Source of the DNA: JAWCNN01 sp038848005
GTDB lineage: Archaea; Thermoproteota; Bathyarchaeia; Bathyarchaeales; Bathycorpusculaceae
Length of the DNA stretch: 64,000 nucleotides
Assembly (NCBI GenBank): GCA_038848005.1
Contig: JAWCNZ010000001.1
Span: 1 to 64,000, forward strand
Direction: 5' to 3'
This document shows, piece after piece, positions 33,639 through 42,080 of the stretch. The position numbers and the translations under genes were made by a program. The notes under the pieces are model-generated. The model was given only the letters and a program-made list of their open reading frames with translations. It was not told the DNA's origin and did not search any database. How positions within the stretch are numbered: the stretch's first letter is position 1; every line of letters starts with the position of its first letter.

Positions 33639-35087
33639 TTAGTATGCTTTAGCGAAGTATGCAACCTCTTTTGCTTCTTCTCCGCAGTAAACGCATTTTG
33701 CAAATTTTTCTTCTTTTTCGAATGGTATTATCCTGATGGTTGCTCCAGTTTCTTCTTTTATTTTTTCTTCACATGTGGAGTTGGCGCACCAGCAAGCTCT
33801 AATGAATCCGCCCTTGCTTTTCAAAACTTCTTTGAATTCATCGTAGGTTTTCACTGTAGTGATGTGTTCGTCCAAGAACTTTTTCGCTTTGTTGAAGAGG
33901 TTTTTCTGGATTTCCTCAAGCAACTTCACCACTATTTCCACTATTTCTTCCTCTTTTGCGGTTATTCTTTCGAAAGTGTCTCTTCTGGCTATTGTCACTT
34001 GCTTCTGCCTTAAATCTTTCGGTCCAACTTCTATCCTTATTGGCACGCCTTTTAGCTCCCAGTCGTTAAATTTCCATCCTGGCGTGTACTCTGTTCTGTC
34101 GTCTAAAACGGTTGATACGCCGTTGTTTTTCAGTTTTTCATGGGTTTCTCTGGCTTTTGCAAATATCGCCTCAGAATCGGCTTCTTTGTATGGTATTGGC
34201 ACTATTACGGCTTGTATCGGCGCTATTTTTGGCGGTAAAACCAGTCCTTTATCGTCGCCGTGCACCATCACCATGGCGCCTATCATGCGTGTTGAAAATC
34301 CCCATGATGTTTGCCAAACATACTTTTCCTTTTCGTCTTTGTCTAGAAATTTTATTTCGAAGGCTTTTGAAAAGTTTTGTCCAAGATGGTGTGATGTTGC
34401 CATTTGCAGGGCTTTGCCGTCTGGCATTAAAGCCTCCAAAGTTGTTGTGTATAATGCGCCTTTGAATTTTTCGTTTTCGCTTTTTCTTCCGGCGATTACT
34501 GGAATAGCCAAGTAACCCTCAATTATTTCCTTATACATGCCTAATATTTCCATTACTTCTCTGTCTGCTTCTTCCTTTGTGGCGTGAGCCGTGTGTCCCT
34601 CTTGCCACAGAAATTCTCTTGTTCTTAAGAATAGCCTTGTTGCTTCTGTTTCCCATCTCACAACGCTGTTCCACTGGTTAAGCTTTAACGGCAAGTCACG
34701 CCAACTTCTTATCCATTTGGCGTATGTTGCATACATTATTGTTTCAGATGTTGGTCTTATGGCAAGTTTTTCCTCAAGCGGTCGGTCTCCGCCGACTGTA
34801 ACCCACGCAACTTGGGGAACAAACCCTTCGAAGTGTTCAGCCTCCTTTTTTAGGAAGCTTTCTGGTATAAACAATGGGAAGTACACGTTTTTGTGTCCAG
34901 CCGCCTTAATTTTTTCGTTAAAGATTGCTTGGATTTTTTCCCAAATGGCGTATGACAATTCACGGAATATCATGCATCCCTTAACTGGCGCATAATCCGC
35001 CAATCCAGATTTTACGATGACTTGCGTGTACCATTCTGAGAAGTCTTCGGCTTTTTTAACGGTAACTCCCACATCCGACATTTTCAT
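33639..35087 (-). CDS. proS: Prolyl-tRNA synthetase (archaeal/eukaryotic type)
   Basis: 482 residues, class II synthetase. Catalytic motifs: LAIRPTSETIMYATYAKWIRS, LKLNQWNSVVRWE, LFLRTREFLWQEGHTAHAT (motif 2 region) and QTSWGFSTRMIGAMVMVHGDD (motif 3). The anticodon domain includes PIQAVIVPIPYKEAD and DDRTEYTPGWKFNDWELKG. A C-terminal zinc domain (CWCANSTC ... CVYCGEE) is typical of the archaeal type. It charges tRNA-Pro. Convergent with aor, nine bases apart. Confidence 0.96.
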   Translation of the reverse strand: MKMSDVGVTVKKAEDFSEWYTQVIVKSGLADYAPVKGCMIFRELSYAIWEKIQAIFNEKIKAAGHKNVYFPLFIPESFLKKEAEHFEGFVPQVAWVTVGGDRPLEEKLAIRPTSETIMYATYAKWIRSWRDLPLKLNQWNSVVRWETEATRLFLRTREFLWQEGHTAHATKEEADREVMEILGMYKEIIEGYLAIPVIAGRKSENEKFKGALYTTTLEALMPDGKALQMATSHHLGQNFSKAFEIKFLDKDEKEKYVWQTSWGFSTRMIGAMVMVHGDDKGLVLPPKIAPIQAVIVPIPYKEADSEAIFAKARETHEKLKNNGVSTVLDDRTEYTPGWKFNDWELKGVPIRIEVGPKDLRQKQVTIARRDTFERITAKEEEIVEIVVKLLEEIQKNLFNKAKKFLDEHITTVKTYDEFKEVLKSKGGFIRACWCANSTCEEKIKEETGATIRIIPFEKEEKFAKCVYCGEEAKEVAYFAKAY

Positions 35088-35284
35088 CTCTCCATCCTTT
35101 TCTTTACTGTCAAATATAATTCTAGTGGAAAACAGTGGACTGAAAACTGCGAAAATTTAGCGGTGTGGAACGCAATCGCCCATTATCCATCACACGCCCT
35201 AAAACAATGCGGAACACAGCTATAAACATTTTCCGCAACAAAATTGCTTGTCTCCTCTGGTTTTCGGCGTTTGCTAGCTGAATG

Positions 35285-35293
35285 CTTATAAAT
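35285..35293 (+). promoter_or_regulatory. TATA box for apgM
   Basis: CTTATAAAT, a clear archaeal TATA element, lies 38-46 bases upstream of the ATG at 35331. The 198 bases between proS and this box hold no gene. Confidence 0.4.
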
Positions 35294-35330
35294 CCGAAAA
35301 TGTTTTCAAGTGAGAAAAGAGCTGATTGAC

Positions 35331-36575
35331 ATGAAAGCGATATTGTTTATTGCAGATGGAATGGCTGACCGCCCCATAAAAGAATTGGGCGGAAAAACAC
35401 CTTTAGAAGCAGCCCATAAACCATCATTAAACGAAGTTGCACGGTCTGGCGTCTGCGGTATAATCGATCCAATAGCGCCCGGCGTTCCGCCTGGAAGCGA
35501 CACCGCAACACTTTCGCTTCTCGGTTATGACGCCTTAAAAGTTTATTCTGGACGTGGAGCCTTCGAAGTTTTGGGTTCTGGCATAGAAGTTTTGCCAGGC
35601 GACGTCTGTTTCAGGTGTAATTTTGCAACGGTAAATGAGGATTTTGTTGTTTTGGATAGGCGGGCTGGCAGAATCTCAAACGAGGATGCAAGTAAACTCG
35701 CTGAAACAATACAGCGAGAAGTTGTTGTTAACCCAGCTTTAAACGTTAATTTCCTGTTTAAAAATACAATTCAGCACCGTGCAGTGCTTGTCCTCCGCGG
35801 AAAGGGTCTTTCAACAGTCATCAGCGACGTTGACCCTGGACATGTTGGAGAAAAAGTTTTGAAAGTAAAGCCGTTGGATGAAACGCCAGAAGCCAAACAA
35901 ACGGCGGAAATTGTTAACGTGCTTACCAACGAATTCTATAAAGTTTTGAAAGACCATGAAGTTAACAAGGAACGGGTTAAACGTGGCTTGCCCGCTGCAA
36001 ACATAGTTTTGTGCAGAGGCGCTGGCACTATTCCGAAAGTTCAGCCTTTAACAGAAAAATACGGCGTAAAAGCCGCTTGTATAAGCGCTGCACCATTGAT
36101 TAAGGGCGTTTGTAAAGTTGCTGGCATGGATTTAATAGATGTTGAAGGCGCAACTGGAACACCCCAAACCAACTATTTAGGTAAAGCCAAAGCGGCTGTC
36201 CAAGCGCTAGCACATTATGACTTCGTGTTTTTGCATGTTAAGGCAACGGACGCCGCCAGCCACGACAAAAACTTCAAACAAAAAATCGAAATAATCGAAA
36301 AAATTGACGGCATGTTTGAATATTTACTAAAAAACATTGATAGGGATTCCACTTATTTGGCTGTAACAGCTGATCACACAACACCCGTGATGACTGGAAA
36401 CCACGAAGCTGACCCCGTTCCAGTAGCCATAATGGGTCCAGGTGTTCGCTGCGATGACGTGGCGGAATTCAGCGAAAGAGCTTGCGCTAAAGGTGGACTT
36501 AACAGGATAAGAGGCATGGATTTAATGCCAATTCTAATGAGTTTTCTGGGTAAAACCAAAAAGTTTGGAGCGTAA
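35331..36575 (+). CDS. apgM: 2,3-bisphosphoglycerate-independent phosphoglycerate mutase (archaeal ApgM)
   Basis: 414 residues, of the alkaline-phosphatase superfamily. Interconverts 3- and 2-phosphoglycerate in glycolysis/gluconeogenesis. Seen: AILFIADGMADRPIKELGG (metal Asp), PGVPPGSDTATLSLLGYDA (phospho-Ser nucleophile), AFEVLGSGIEVLPGDV, VHLKATDAASHDKNFKQK-like metal motif (FLHVKATDAASHD), and VTADHTTPVMTGNHEADPV. ATG at 35331 gives MKAILFIADGMADRP, the standard start; a GTG seven codons earlier is less likely. Followed three bases later by the DUF1028 gene. Confidence 0.93.
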   Translation: MKAILFIADGMADRPIKELGGKTPLEAAHKPSLNEVARSGVCGIIDPIAPGVPPGSDTATLSLLGYDALKVYSGRGAFEVLGSGIEVLPGDVCFRCNFATVNEDFVVLDRRAGRISNEDASKLAETIQREVVVNPALNVNFLFKNTIQHRAVLVLRGKGLSTVISDVDPGHVGEKVLKVKPLDETPEAKQTAEIVNVLTNEFYKVLKDHEVNKERVKRGLPAANIVLCRGAGTIPKVQPLTEKYGVKAACISAAPLIKGVCKVAGMDLIDVEGATGTPQTNYLGKAKAAVQALAHYDFVFLHVKATDAASHDKNFKQKIEIIEKIDGMFEYLLKNIDRDSTYLAVTADHTTPVMTGNHEADPVPVAIMGPGVRCDDVAEFSERACAKGGLNRIRGMDLMPILMSFLGKTKKFGA

Positions 36576-36578
36576 CGT

Positions 36579-37226
36579 GTGGCTTTTGTGTTTTGTGGAA
36601 CCTTTTCCATATTGGCTATATCGCATGACCTTAGCTTGTTGGGTGTTGCTGTTGCCTCTGGCTCTACAAGCGTAGGCGACAGAGTTGCCCACGCAAAACC
36701 TGGAGTTGGCGTTGTGGCAACTCAAGCATACACAAACGTTGTTTATGGCGTTAAAGGATTGGAGTTGCTTCGGAAGGGTTCATCTCCAACAGAAGCGTTA
36801 AGCAAACTTTTAAGTGAAGATTCTGAAAGCGACAAGAGGCAAGTGGCAATAATTGATTTTAAAGGGCGGAAAGCCGTTTTCACAGGCGCAAACGTTCCAG
36901 AATACCGTGCGGAAATCGTTGGGAAAGATTATGTTGTTATTGGGAATTTGCTTTCAAAAGAAAATGTGGCTGTCAGCGTGGCAGAAGCTTTCGAAAGTTC
37001 CAGCGGAAACTTGGCTTTAAGGCTGGCGAAGGCTTTAGAGGCTGGAAGTAAAAGCGGCGGAGACAGACGAGGCGAAGTTTCAGCAGCCTTGACGGTGATA
37101 AGCGCCGAAAAAGTTGAGGTTAAAATAAAAATTGATTTTCACGAAAACCCAATCGATGAGTTATTTCAAAAATTAAAGTTGCAACATAACTTTCACTTAA
37201 AAACCTTTAATAATTTTGAAACCTAA
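36579..37226 (+). CDS. DUF1028 family protein (Ntn-hydrolase-like)
   Basis: 215 residues. Matches DUF1028: CGTFSILAISHDLSLLGVAVASGSTSVGDRV, then KPGVGVVATQAYTNVVYGVKGLELLRKG, RQVAIIDFKGRKAVFTGANV and VVIGNLLSKENVAVSVAEAFE. The fold resembles Ntn hydrolases, and the Thr in the TFSI motif would be the candidate nucleophile, but it sits after an N-terminal stretch that would have to be cleaved. Substrate unknown. Three bases after apgM, so probably co-transcribed; then the homoserine dehydrogenase gene. Confidence 0.8.
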   Translation: MAFVFCGTFSILAISHDLSLLGVAVASGSTSVGDRVAHAKPGVGVVATQAYTNVVYGVKGLELLRKGSSPTEALSKLLSEDSESDKRQVAIIDFKGRKAVFTGANVPEYRAEIVGKDYVVIGNLLSKENVAVSVAEAFESSSGNLALRLAKALEAGSKSGGDRRGEVSAALTVISAEKVEVKIKIDFHENPIDELFQKLKLQHNFHLKTFNNFET

Positions 37227-37265
37227 ATTTTTGTTCCATCAACGTGCAGAAAGAGGCAAGCAGAA

Positions 37266-38231
37266 ATGGTCAAAGTGGGATTGATTGGGTATGGAAGAAT
37301 TGGAAGGGAAGTGGAAAAAAGAGTGCTTGAAAAGGGTTGGGAAATATCCGTGGTTGCAAGGTCTTCGGGTATATATAACTCTCGAAAAGAAAAAATCGGC
37401 GAACTTTCCAATTGGCTGAGGCATTTTAAGGATGTAGACGCCGCTGTTTTGTGTATTCCAACTTTTGATGACGGCGCAACCGCTTACAACTACATTAAAA
37501 CGCTTGTGGAAAACGGAATTCCAACGGTGACAACTGAAAAAGGCGCCATGGGAAACTATTTTCCAGAACTAAAAGATTGGGTGGCTAAAGGCAAGATTGG
37601 GTTTTCCGCTGTGGTCGGCGGCGGCACAAGGCTACTGCATTGGGTGAAGTGGCGCTTATCCCAAAGAACAGCGGCTGTCCTCCTAATCATCAACGGCACT
37701 TTAAACTACATCTTCGACGGCTTAGCCCGAGGCAGACCCTTAGAAGAAGTTGTTGAAGAAGCAAAAATACTGGGTTACGCTGAACCTGGCGCCCAAACAC
37801 CGCTTGAAGTAATCAACACAGAAGCGTGCAGAGATGTGCCGATGAAAATTGCAGCTGTCATTAACATTTGCGGTTTTGGGGAGGTCCGCGCCAAAGAAAT
37901 CCAAGTGAAAGGCATAAGCGAAAAAGACGAGAAAAGGCTTGTGCGTGAAGCAGCTTTTCGCAGATACATAGTTTCAATTACGAAAGAGGAAGATGAAGAA
38001 GACATAATTGGCGGTTTCAGGTTCAAGCTTGACGGCTGGTATGTTTCGGGAGGGTTCAAAAACCGCAACCACAATCCGTTGTTTCTTCAGCTGGTGCCGC
38101 CTGGAGTAAACAACGCGGCACTGATTTACGGTGATGATGGCACTTACATCCTCACTGGTCCGGGCGCTGGGGCTCAAGCAACCGTTTTAGGTGCTGTTAT
38201 GCGGGACCTTGAAAACTTGTTGAAATCCTAA
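37266..38231 (+). CDS. hom: Homoserine dehydrogenase
   Basis: 321 residues. Reduces aspartate semialdehyde to homoserine on the route to threonine, isoleucine and methionine. Seen: VGLIGYGRIGREVEKRVLE (dinucleotide site), TEKGAMGNYFPELKDW, VGGGTRLLHWVKWRL, NGTLNYIFDG (the family signature), EEAKILGYAEPGA, and a C-terminal catalytic-domain end TGPGAGAQATVLGAVMRDLE. No ACT domain, so it is the short form without threonine feedback. Downstream of apgM-DUF1028 with a 39-base gap. Confidence 0.92.
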   Translation: MVKVGLIGYGRIGREVEKRVLEKGWEISVVARSSGIYNSRKEKIGELSNWLRHFKDVDAAVLCIPTFDDGATAYNYIKTLVENGIPTVTTEKGAMGNYFPELKDWVAKGKIGFSAVVGGGTRLLHWVKWRLSQRTAAVLLIINGTLNYIFDGLARGRPLEEVVEEAKILGYAEPGAQTPLEVINTEACRDVPMKIAAVINICGFGEVRAKEIQVKGISEKDEKRLVREAAFRRYIVSITKEEDEEDIIGGFRFKLDGWYVSGGFKNRNHNPLFLQLVPPGVNNAALIYGDDGTYILTGPGAGAQATVLGAVMRDLENLLKS

Positions 38232-38258
38232 AACTTTTGCTGTTACTTGTTGGTTTCA

Positions 38259-38873
38259 ATGAGTGTATCATCAAAAAAGCAGTTGTTGAGGGAAGCTGTT
38301 TGGCGTGAAATGGAGAGGCTTGGCATAGCGGTTTTTCCTTTGCCATGTAAGGGTAGAATCCCCAACTTTGTTGGGGCGAATGTCGCTGCGGAAAAATTGC
38401 GCCAGTTAGAGGAATGGAAAAAGGCGAAGGTTGTTTTTGTTAATCCTGATTCGCCTCAGCGTAAAGTGCGTGAAAACGCGTTGAAAGATGGAAAAATTTT
38501 GGTGATGGCTTCTCCAAAGCTTGAAAAAGGGTTTATTTTGCTTAACCCCGCCAACGTGAAGGGCAGAGAAGGTTTTGCATCAACGATTAAAGGCGCTTTT
38601 AAATTTGGTGTTTTAACCCAAGATTTTCCAAAGCCAGATTTGATTGTTGAGGGTTCTGTGGCTGTTGACTTGGGTGGGCATAGGCTTGGGAAGGGAGGAG
38701 GTTATGGCGATGTGGAAATAGCCCTTTTAAAGAGGCGTTTTGGCGAAATTCCAGTGGCAACAACTGTTCACGACATACAAATTGTGGAAAACGTTCCATT
38801 CGAAGAAAAAGACGAAAAAGTTTCTATAATTGTCACGCCGACAAAAATAATTCACGTATCACATGTGGAATAA
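38259..38873 (+). CDS. 5-formyltetrahydrofolate cyclo-ligase family protein
   Basis: 204 residues. The N-terminal helix KKQLLREAVWREMERLG and the core FPLPCKGRIPNFVGANVAAE match archaeal members. The C-terminal signature GSVAVDLGGHRLGKGGGYGDVEIALLKRR corresponds to the phosphate-binding GGGYYD motif of bacterial cyclo-ligases, here GGGYGD. Likely converts 5-formyl- to methenyl-tetrahydro-folate or -pterin with ATP; archaeal role is uncertain because the Tyr is replaced. The ATG at 38259 follows a weak site; a TTG lies four codons upstream. Confidence 0.8.
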   Translation: MSVSSKKQLLREAVWREMERLGIAVFPLPCKGRIPNFVGANVAAEKLRQLEEWKKAKVVFVNPDSPQRKVRENALKDGKILVMASPKLEKGFILLNPANVKGREGFASTIKGAFKFGVLTQDFPKPDLIVEGSVAVDLGGHRLGKGGGYGDVEIALLKRRFGEIPVATTVHDIQIVENVPFEEKDEKVSIIVTPTKIIHVSHVE

Positions 38874-38887
38874 GCAAAATGGAATTT

Positions 38888-40756
38888 TCACTGCAGCTTT
38901 TTAAGTGCTTCATCAACGTCATTTAACCCAAGCTTTTTAAGGGTTTCTGATTTTGGTATGCCATTTTCGTCCCATCCAGCCGCTTCATAATATTTACGTC
39001 TCTCCTCTTCAAATTTGGCTTTGTCAACAGCCTTTCCCATATATGGTCCAGTGGGCAACGGCTCGTAAAACCTCGGCGGATTGTCGTCATGAACCTTTGG
39101 GTTCCATTTCAGGTCTGGACCGCCTAGAAGCAGCATTGCCCTTTGCAGTTGTAGAATCCTTAACGCTTTGGTTTCCATCCACTCTTTTTGTGTTAGTTTT
39201 ATGCCCGTTACCGCCTCGTACATGTCGAATTTGAGTTGGCTTGGTACTTCGAAAAGGTTGAAGTAGCAGTAAACGGCTGAATCGTTAAAGATCATTGAGA
39301 GTTCGCTTCTAAAGTCGTCTAGGGGTAGGCAAGCGGTTGAAGTGTGGTCTCCGCCTTGAACTGAACAGGCATAGGCGTAAATTTCTGGAAAGTCTTTTCC
39401 GCTTCGGATTCCATGAGCGCCTATGGCTATTCCCTTACATTGAACAGCATAGCGCAAAGCGTCTGTCCCTTTCATTTCGCTGATTTTTAAGGCTGCACGG
39501 TAAGTTCCCTCGGCTAGTAAGTTGCCTATGCCTTCCCTAAAAGCAATTTTCCGTATTAAAGCAGCAAAGGCTTCAGCGTCGTTCCACTTCAGTTCTATGC
39601 CGTCCAAATCTTCTTTGGTTAGTATTCCCCTTTGGAAAAGTTCAGCGGCGAACCCTAACACGTTTCCAGTTTGGATGCCGCAAAGCCCCAAATCATCGAT
39701 AAGCGAAACCAAAAACACGTTTTCTTCTGGAGTGAAAATTCCAAGGTTTGTACCCAAATAAGCTTGCAATTCATAATCTGGATTGTCCGTTAAAGCCCCT
39801 TTAAACCGTCCGTTTTTGACCATGGCAATTTTTAGGCATGTGGTTGGACAGTTGAAGTCACCCCAATACTGTTTTATCCAAACCCTACTTTCAAACTGGT
39901 CAACGCCGAAGCTTTTTTCGTCGTGCCACTCCTCCTGCCAATTCCGCACTGGTTCAGCGCTTACTTTTGCGCCAACCTCATAGCCTGAAGCCCCTGTTCC
40001 CCAGCGCCTCCACAAATCATTCATATAAACATGTTCGCACACTTTCTGCATCACCATTTTCACTTTCGCTATGTCCGCCGCCTTAGGCAATGGTCCAGTG
40101 CCCTTAACAACAACTGCCTTAAGCTTTTTCGCTCCCATAACTGCGCCGTAACCGCCATAGCCAGCCGCATGCGTCCACTTTGCCGCAACAACAGCTGTTC
40201 GCACCTTGTTTTCGCCAGCTGGTCCCACATACAAAATTGCGGGTTCCCGCCACTCGCCAAACCTTGAATAACGCTCGTTCAATAGGCTTCGGCACTCTTT
40301 AGTAAGTATTGCGAGGGTTTGTTTCCCATCTTTACCCCAAACGTGGCTTGCACTTCTAATTTCAACATCCGAATCCTTAACGAAAAGGTAAACAGGCTTT
40401 TCCGCTTCGCCGTTTACGATTATGCCGTCATAACCAGCACATTTAAGCTCAACACCAAATTCGCCGGCAACAGTCGAACCCACAACACCGTTGCTCTGCG
40501 GAGACTTTCCAGAAACACAAATCCGAGCGCCTGGGTAATACCCCGTCAACGGACCAGCCAAAAACAAAAGCAGGTTTTCAGGTCCAAGAGGATCCACGGT
40601 TTCCCATTTCCTTCCAAGCCTATCCCAAAGAATCTTCGCCGCTAATCCTCTGCCGCCGATGTAATCCCTCAAAACATCCTCGTTGATGGTTGTTTCTTTA
40701 ACGCTTTTTTCTGAAAGGTTAACCTCAAGAAGTTTTCCAGCATACCCAAAAATCAT
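38888..40756 (-). CDS. AOR-family tungsten oxidoreductase, large subunit (WOR5/WorL-like)
   Basis: 622 residues. AOR-fold signatures: FGYAGKLLEVNLSEKSVKET, YIGGRGLAAKILWDRLG, and AGYGGYGAVMGAKKLKAVVVKG (pterin). At the iron-sulfur site it reads GDFNCPTTCLK: an Asp occupies the first Cys position of CxxCxxxC, leaving C-x3-C; the distal Cys appears in SAVYCYFNL. Its start overlaps the end of the ferredoxin-like subunit gene by four bases (ATGA), as in WOR5-type two-subunit enzymes, so this pair should be an aldehyde-type oxidoreductase. It is only distantly similar to the single-gene AOR at 31797-33629. Confidence 0.9.
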   Translation of the reverse strand: MIFGYAGKLLEVNLSEKSVKETTINEDVLRDYIGGRGLAAKILWDRLGRKWETVDPLGPENLLLFLAGPLTGYYPGARICVSGKSPQSNGVVGSTVAGEFGVELKCAGYDGIIVNGEAEKPVYLFVKDSDVEIRSASHVWGKDGKQTLAILTKECRSLLNERYSRFGEWREPAILYVGPAGENKVRTAVVAAKWTHAAGYGGYGAVMGAKKLKAVVVKGTGPLPKAADIAKVKMVMQKVCEHVYMNDLWRRWGTGASGYEVGAKVSAEPVRNWQEEWHDEKSFGVDQFESRVWIKQYWGDFNCPTTCLKIAMVKNGRFKGALTDNPDYELQAYLGTNLGIFTPEENVFLVSLIDDLGLCGIQTGNVLGFAAELFQRGILTKEDLDGIELKWNDAEAFAALIRKIAFREGIGNLLAEGTYRAALKISEMKGTDALRYAVQCKGIAIGAHGIRSGKDFPEIYAYACSVQGGDHTSTACLPLDDFRSELSMIFNDSAVYCYFNLFEVPSQLKFDMYEAVTGIKLTQKEWMETKALRILQLQRAMLLLGGPDLKWNPKVHDDNPPRFYEPLPTGPYMGKAVDKAKFEEERRKYYEAAGWDENGIPKSETLKKLGLNDVDEALKKLQ

Positions 40757-41280
40757 AGGTATTCCCTTCCTCGTTCTCCATAAAGTTTAATGGCTAAACT
40801 GCGTGTTATCTCCTCTGGAGTTCGAGCATAAACTTTGTAGGCTCTATCCCCTTTAGAAACTATTTTTAGGGCGTTCCATCCGCCTTCTTGGCAAACCTTC
40901 ACACACTGCGGGTTTCCACCGCACAAATCGCAAATTAAAACGTAATTTTCTTTTGGATGTAGATGCGGTATTTTGCCTGGACACGCCTCAATGCATTTTC
41001 CACAGCCAGTACACGCCTTTTTCTTCACTGAAACTGCGCCTGTTTTTCTGCTTATGGATAGGGCGTTTACTGGACAAGCCTTCACGCATGGATAATCCTC
41101 GCATTGCGCGCATAAATGTGGAAACTCCAAGCCTGGAACTAGCATGAATACCCTTATGCGTGAGGCTTCTGGCCAAATTTGTTTTTCGTGAAAAAGCGAA
41201 CATGCCACTTCGCATTTTCTGCAGCCGCTGCATTTGGCGAGTTCTCTTGCTATCCAAACTGGTTCTTTTTTTGCTGTCAA
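40753..41280 (-). CDS. Four-cluster ferredoxin subunit of the AOR-type enzyme (WorS-like)
   Basis: 175 residues containing four [4Fe-4S] motifs: CSGCRKCEVAC, CAQCEDYPCVKAC, CTGCGKCIEAC and CDLCGGNPQCVKVC. All sixteen cysteines are present. This matches the small subunit of WOR5/WorSL-type enzymes and related electron-transfer proteins. It is first in the leftward pair, overlapping the large subunit start by four bases, so electrons likely pass from tungsten site to these clusters and on to a soluble ferredoxin or other acceptor. No membrane anchor. Confidence 0.9.
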   Translation of the reverse strand: MTAKKEPVWIARELAKCSGCRKCEVACSLFHEKQIWPEASRIRVFMLVPGLEFPHLCAQCEDYPCVKACPVNALSISRKTGAVSVKKKACTGCGKCIEACPGKIPHLHPKENYVLICDLCGGNPQCVKVCQEGGWNALKIVSKGDRAYKVYARTPEEITRSLAIKLYGERGREYL

Positions 41281-41390
41281 CTTCAGCTTTCCCTCTAAAG
41301 CTTGTGAAAACCTTTTGTGAATATGCCATAATTTAAATGTGACGCTTGGCTAGAGCAACGACAACGCTTTAAGCATAAAACTATTAAATC

Positions 41391-42080
41391 ATGGGGAGGA
41401 GGAAACCTCAATTGCAACTGCAAGACGTTGTTGATTGGATGCGGAATCTTTCGCTGACGTATGGGTATTTTGGAATTTTCCTCATAAGTCTAATTGGTGC
41501 AATGTCGATTTTTTTCCCGATTCCTTACACAGTAATTATCTTCACTCTTGGAGGGCTCAAAAACGGAGGCGAATATGTTTTTGAGCCTTTGTGGATTGCC
41601 GTAGCCGCTGGGTTAGGCTCCAGCGTCGGCGAGTTTTCGGGGTATCTGCTCGGCGTTGGAGGACGCAGAATCATCGGCGAAAAATACAAGCGTAAAATGG
41701 ATTTTCTTGTGAAAGTTTTTAACAGGTTTGGCGCTGTTGCTATTTTTCTTTTCGCTTTAACGCCTTTGCCCGACGATTTGCTTTTTATTCCGTTGGGTGT
41801 TATGCGTTACAGCATCGTCAAAGCTTTTATTCCAGCTTTGATTGGAAAGTTCTGCATGAATTTGATTGTGGCTTACAGCGGACGCTTCTCAATACATTTT
41901 ATTGAGCAGATTTTCGGCGTGGAAAGCGAATGGGCATCCGCCTTAATTGGCATGGCTTTAGCCATAGCCCTCCTAATTATTGTTTTTGTTGTTATGTTTA
42001 AGGTTGACTGGGAAAAACGCCTTGAAAAATACGTGGCTAAAAAAGCGGAAAGTGAAGTGGAAAATGCGGGTTATAGCTGA
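41391..42080 (+). CDS. DedA/VTT-family membrane protein
   Basis: 229 residues with four to five hydrophobic helices. VTT/SNARE-associated motifs are seen: YGYFGIFLISLIGAMSIFFPIP (re-entrant loop with Pro), GLGSSVGEFSGYLLGVGGRRI (G-x-x-x-GE), FNRFGAVAIFLFALTPLPDDLLFIPLGV (the F-x-R-P-equivalent). Such proteins transport or scramble lipids in other organisms; here the function is inferred from family. ATG after GGAGGA. Its end overlaps the endonuclease Q gene by 17 bases. Confidence 0.85.
   Translation: MGRRKPQLQLQDVVDWMRNLSLTYGYFGIFLISLIGAMSIFFPIPYTVIIFTLGGLKNGGEYVFEPLWIAVAAGLGSSVGEFSGYLLGVGGRRIIGEKYKRKMDFLVKVFNRFGAVAIFLFALTPLPDDLLFIPLGVMRYSIVKAFIPALIGKFCMNLIVAYSGRFSIHFIEQIFGVESEWASALIGMALAIALLIIVFVVMFKVDWEKRLEKYVAKKAESEVENAGYS

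Noticed and set aside
33859..34515. A 218-residue open frame on the plus strand
   Set aside because: It lies entirely antisense within proS, whose class II synthetase motifs are intact; composition is a reverse-complement shadow.
34775..34800. GCGGTCG followed by CGCCGACT as a possible 5' half for the orphan tRNA fragment
   Set aside because: It lies within the conserved proS catalytic region and does not fold into a D-arm or anticodon arm.
41980..42063. N-terminal extension of endonuclease Q
   Set aside because: It only re-reads the DedA gene, and the ATG at 42064 gives the canonical start MRVIADLHIHG.
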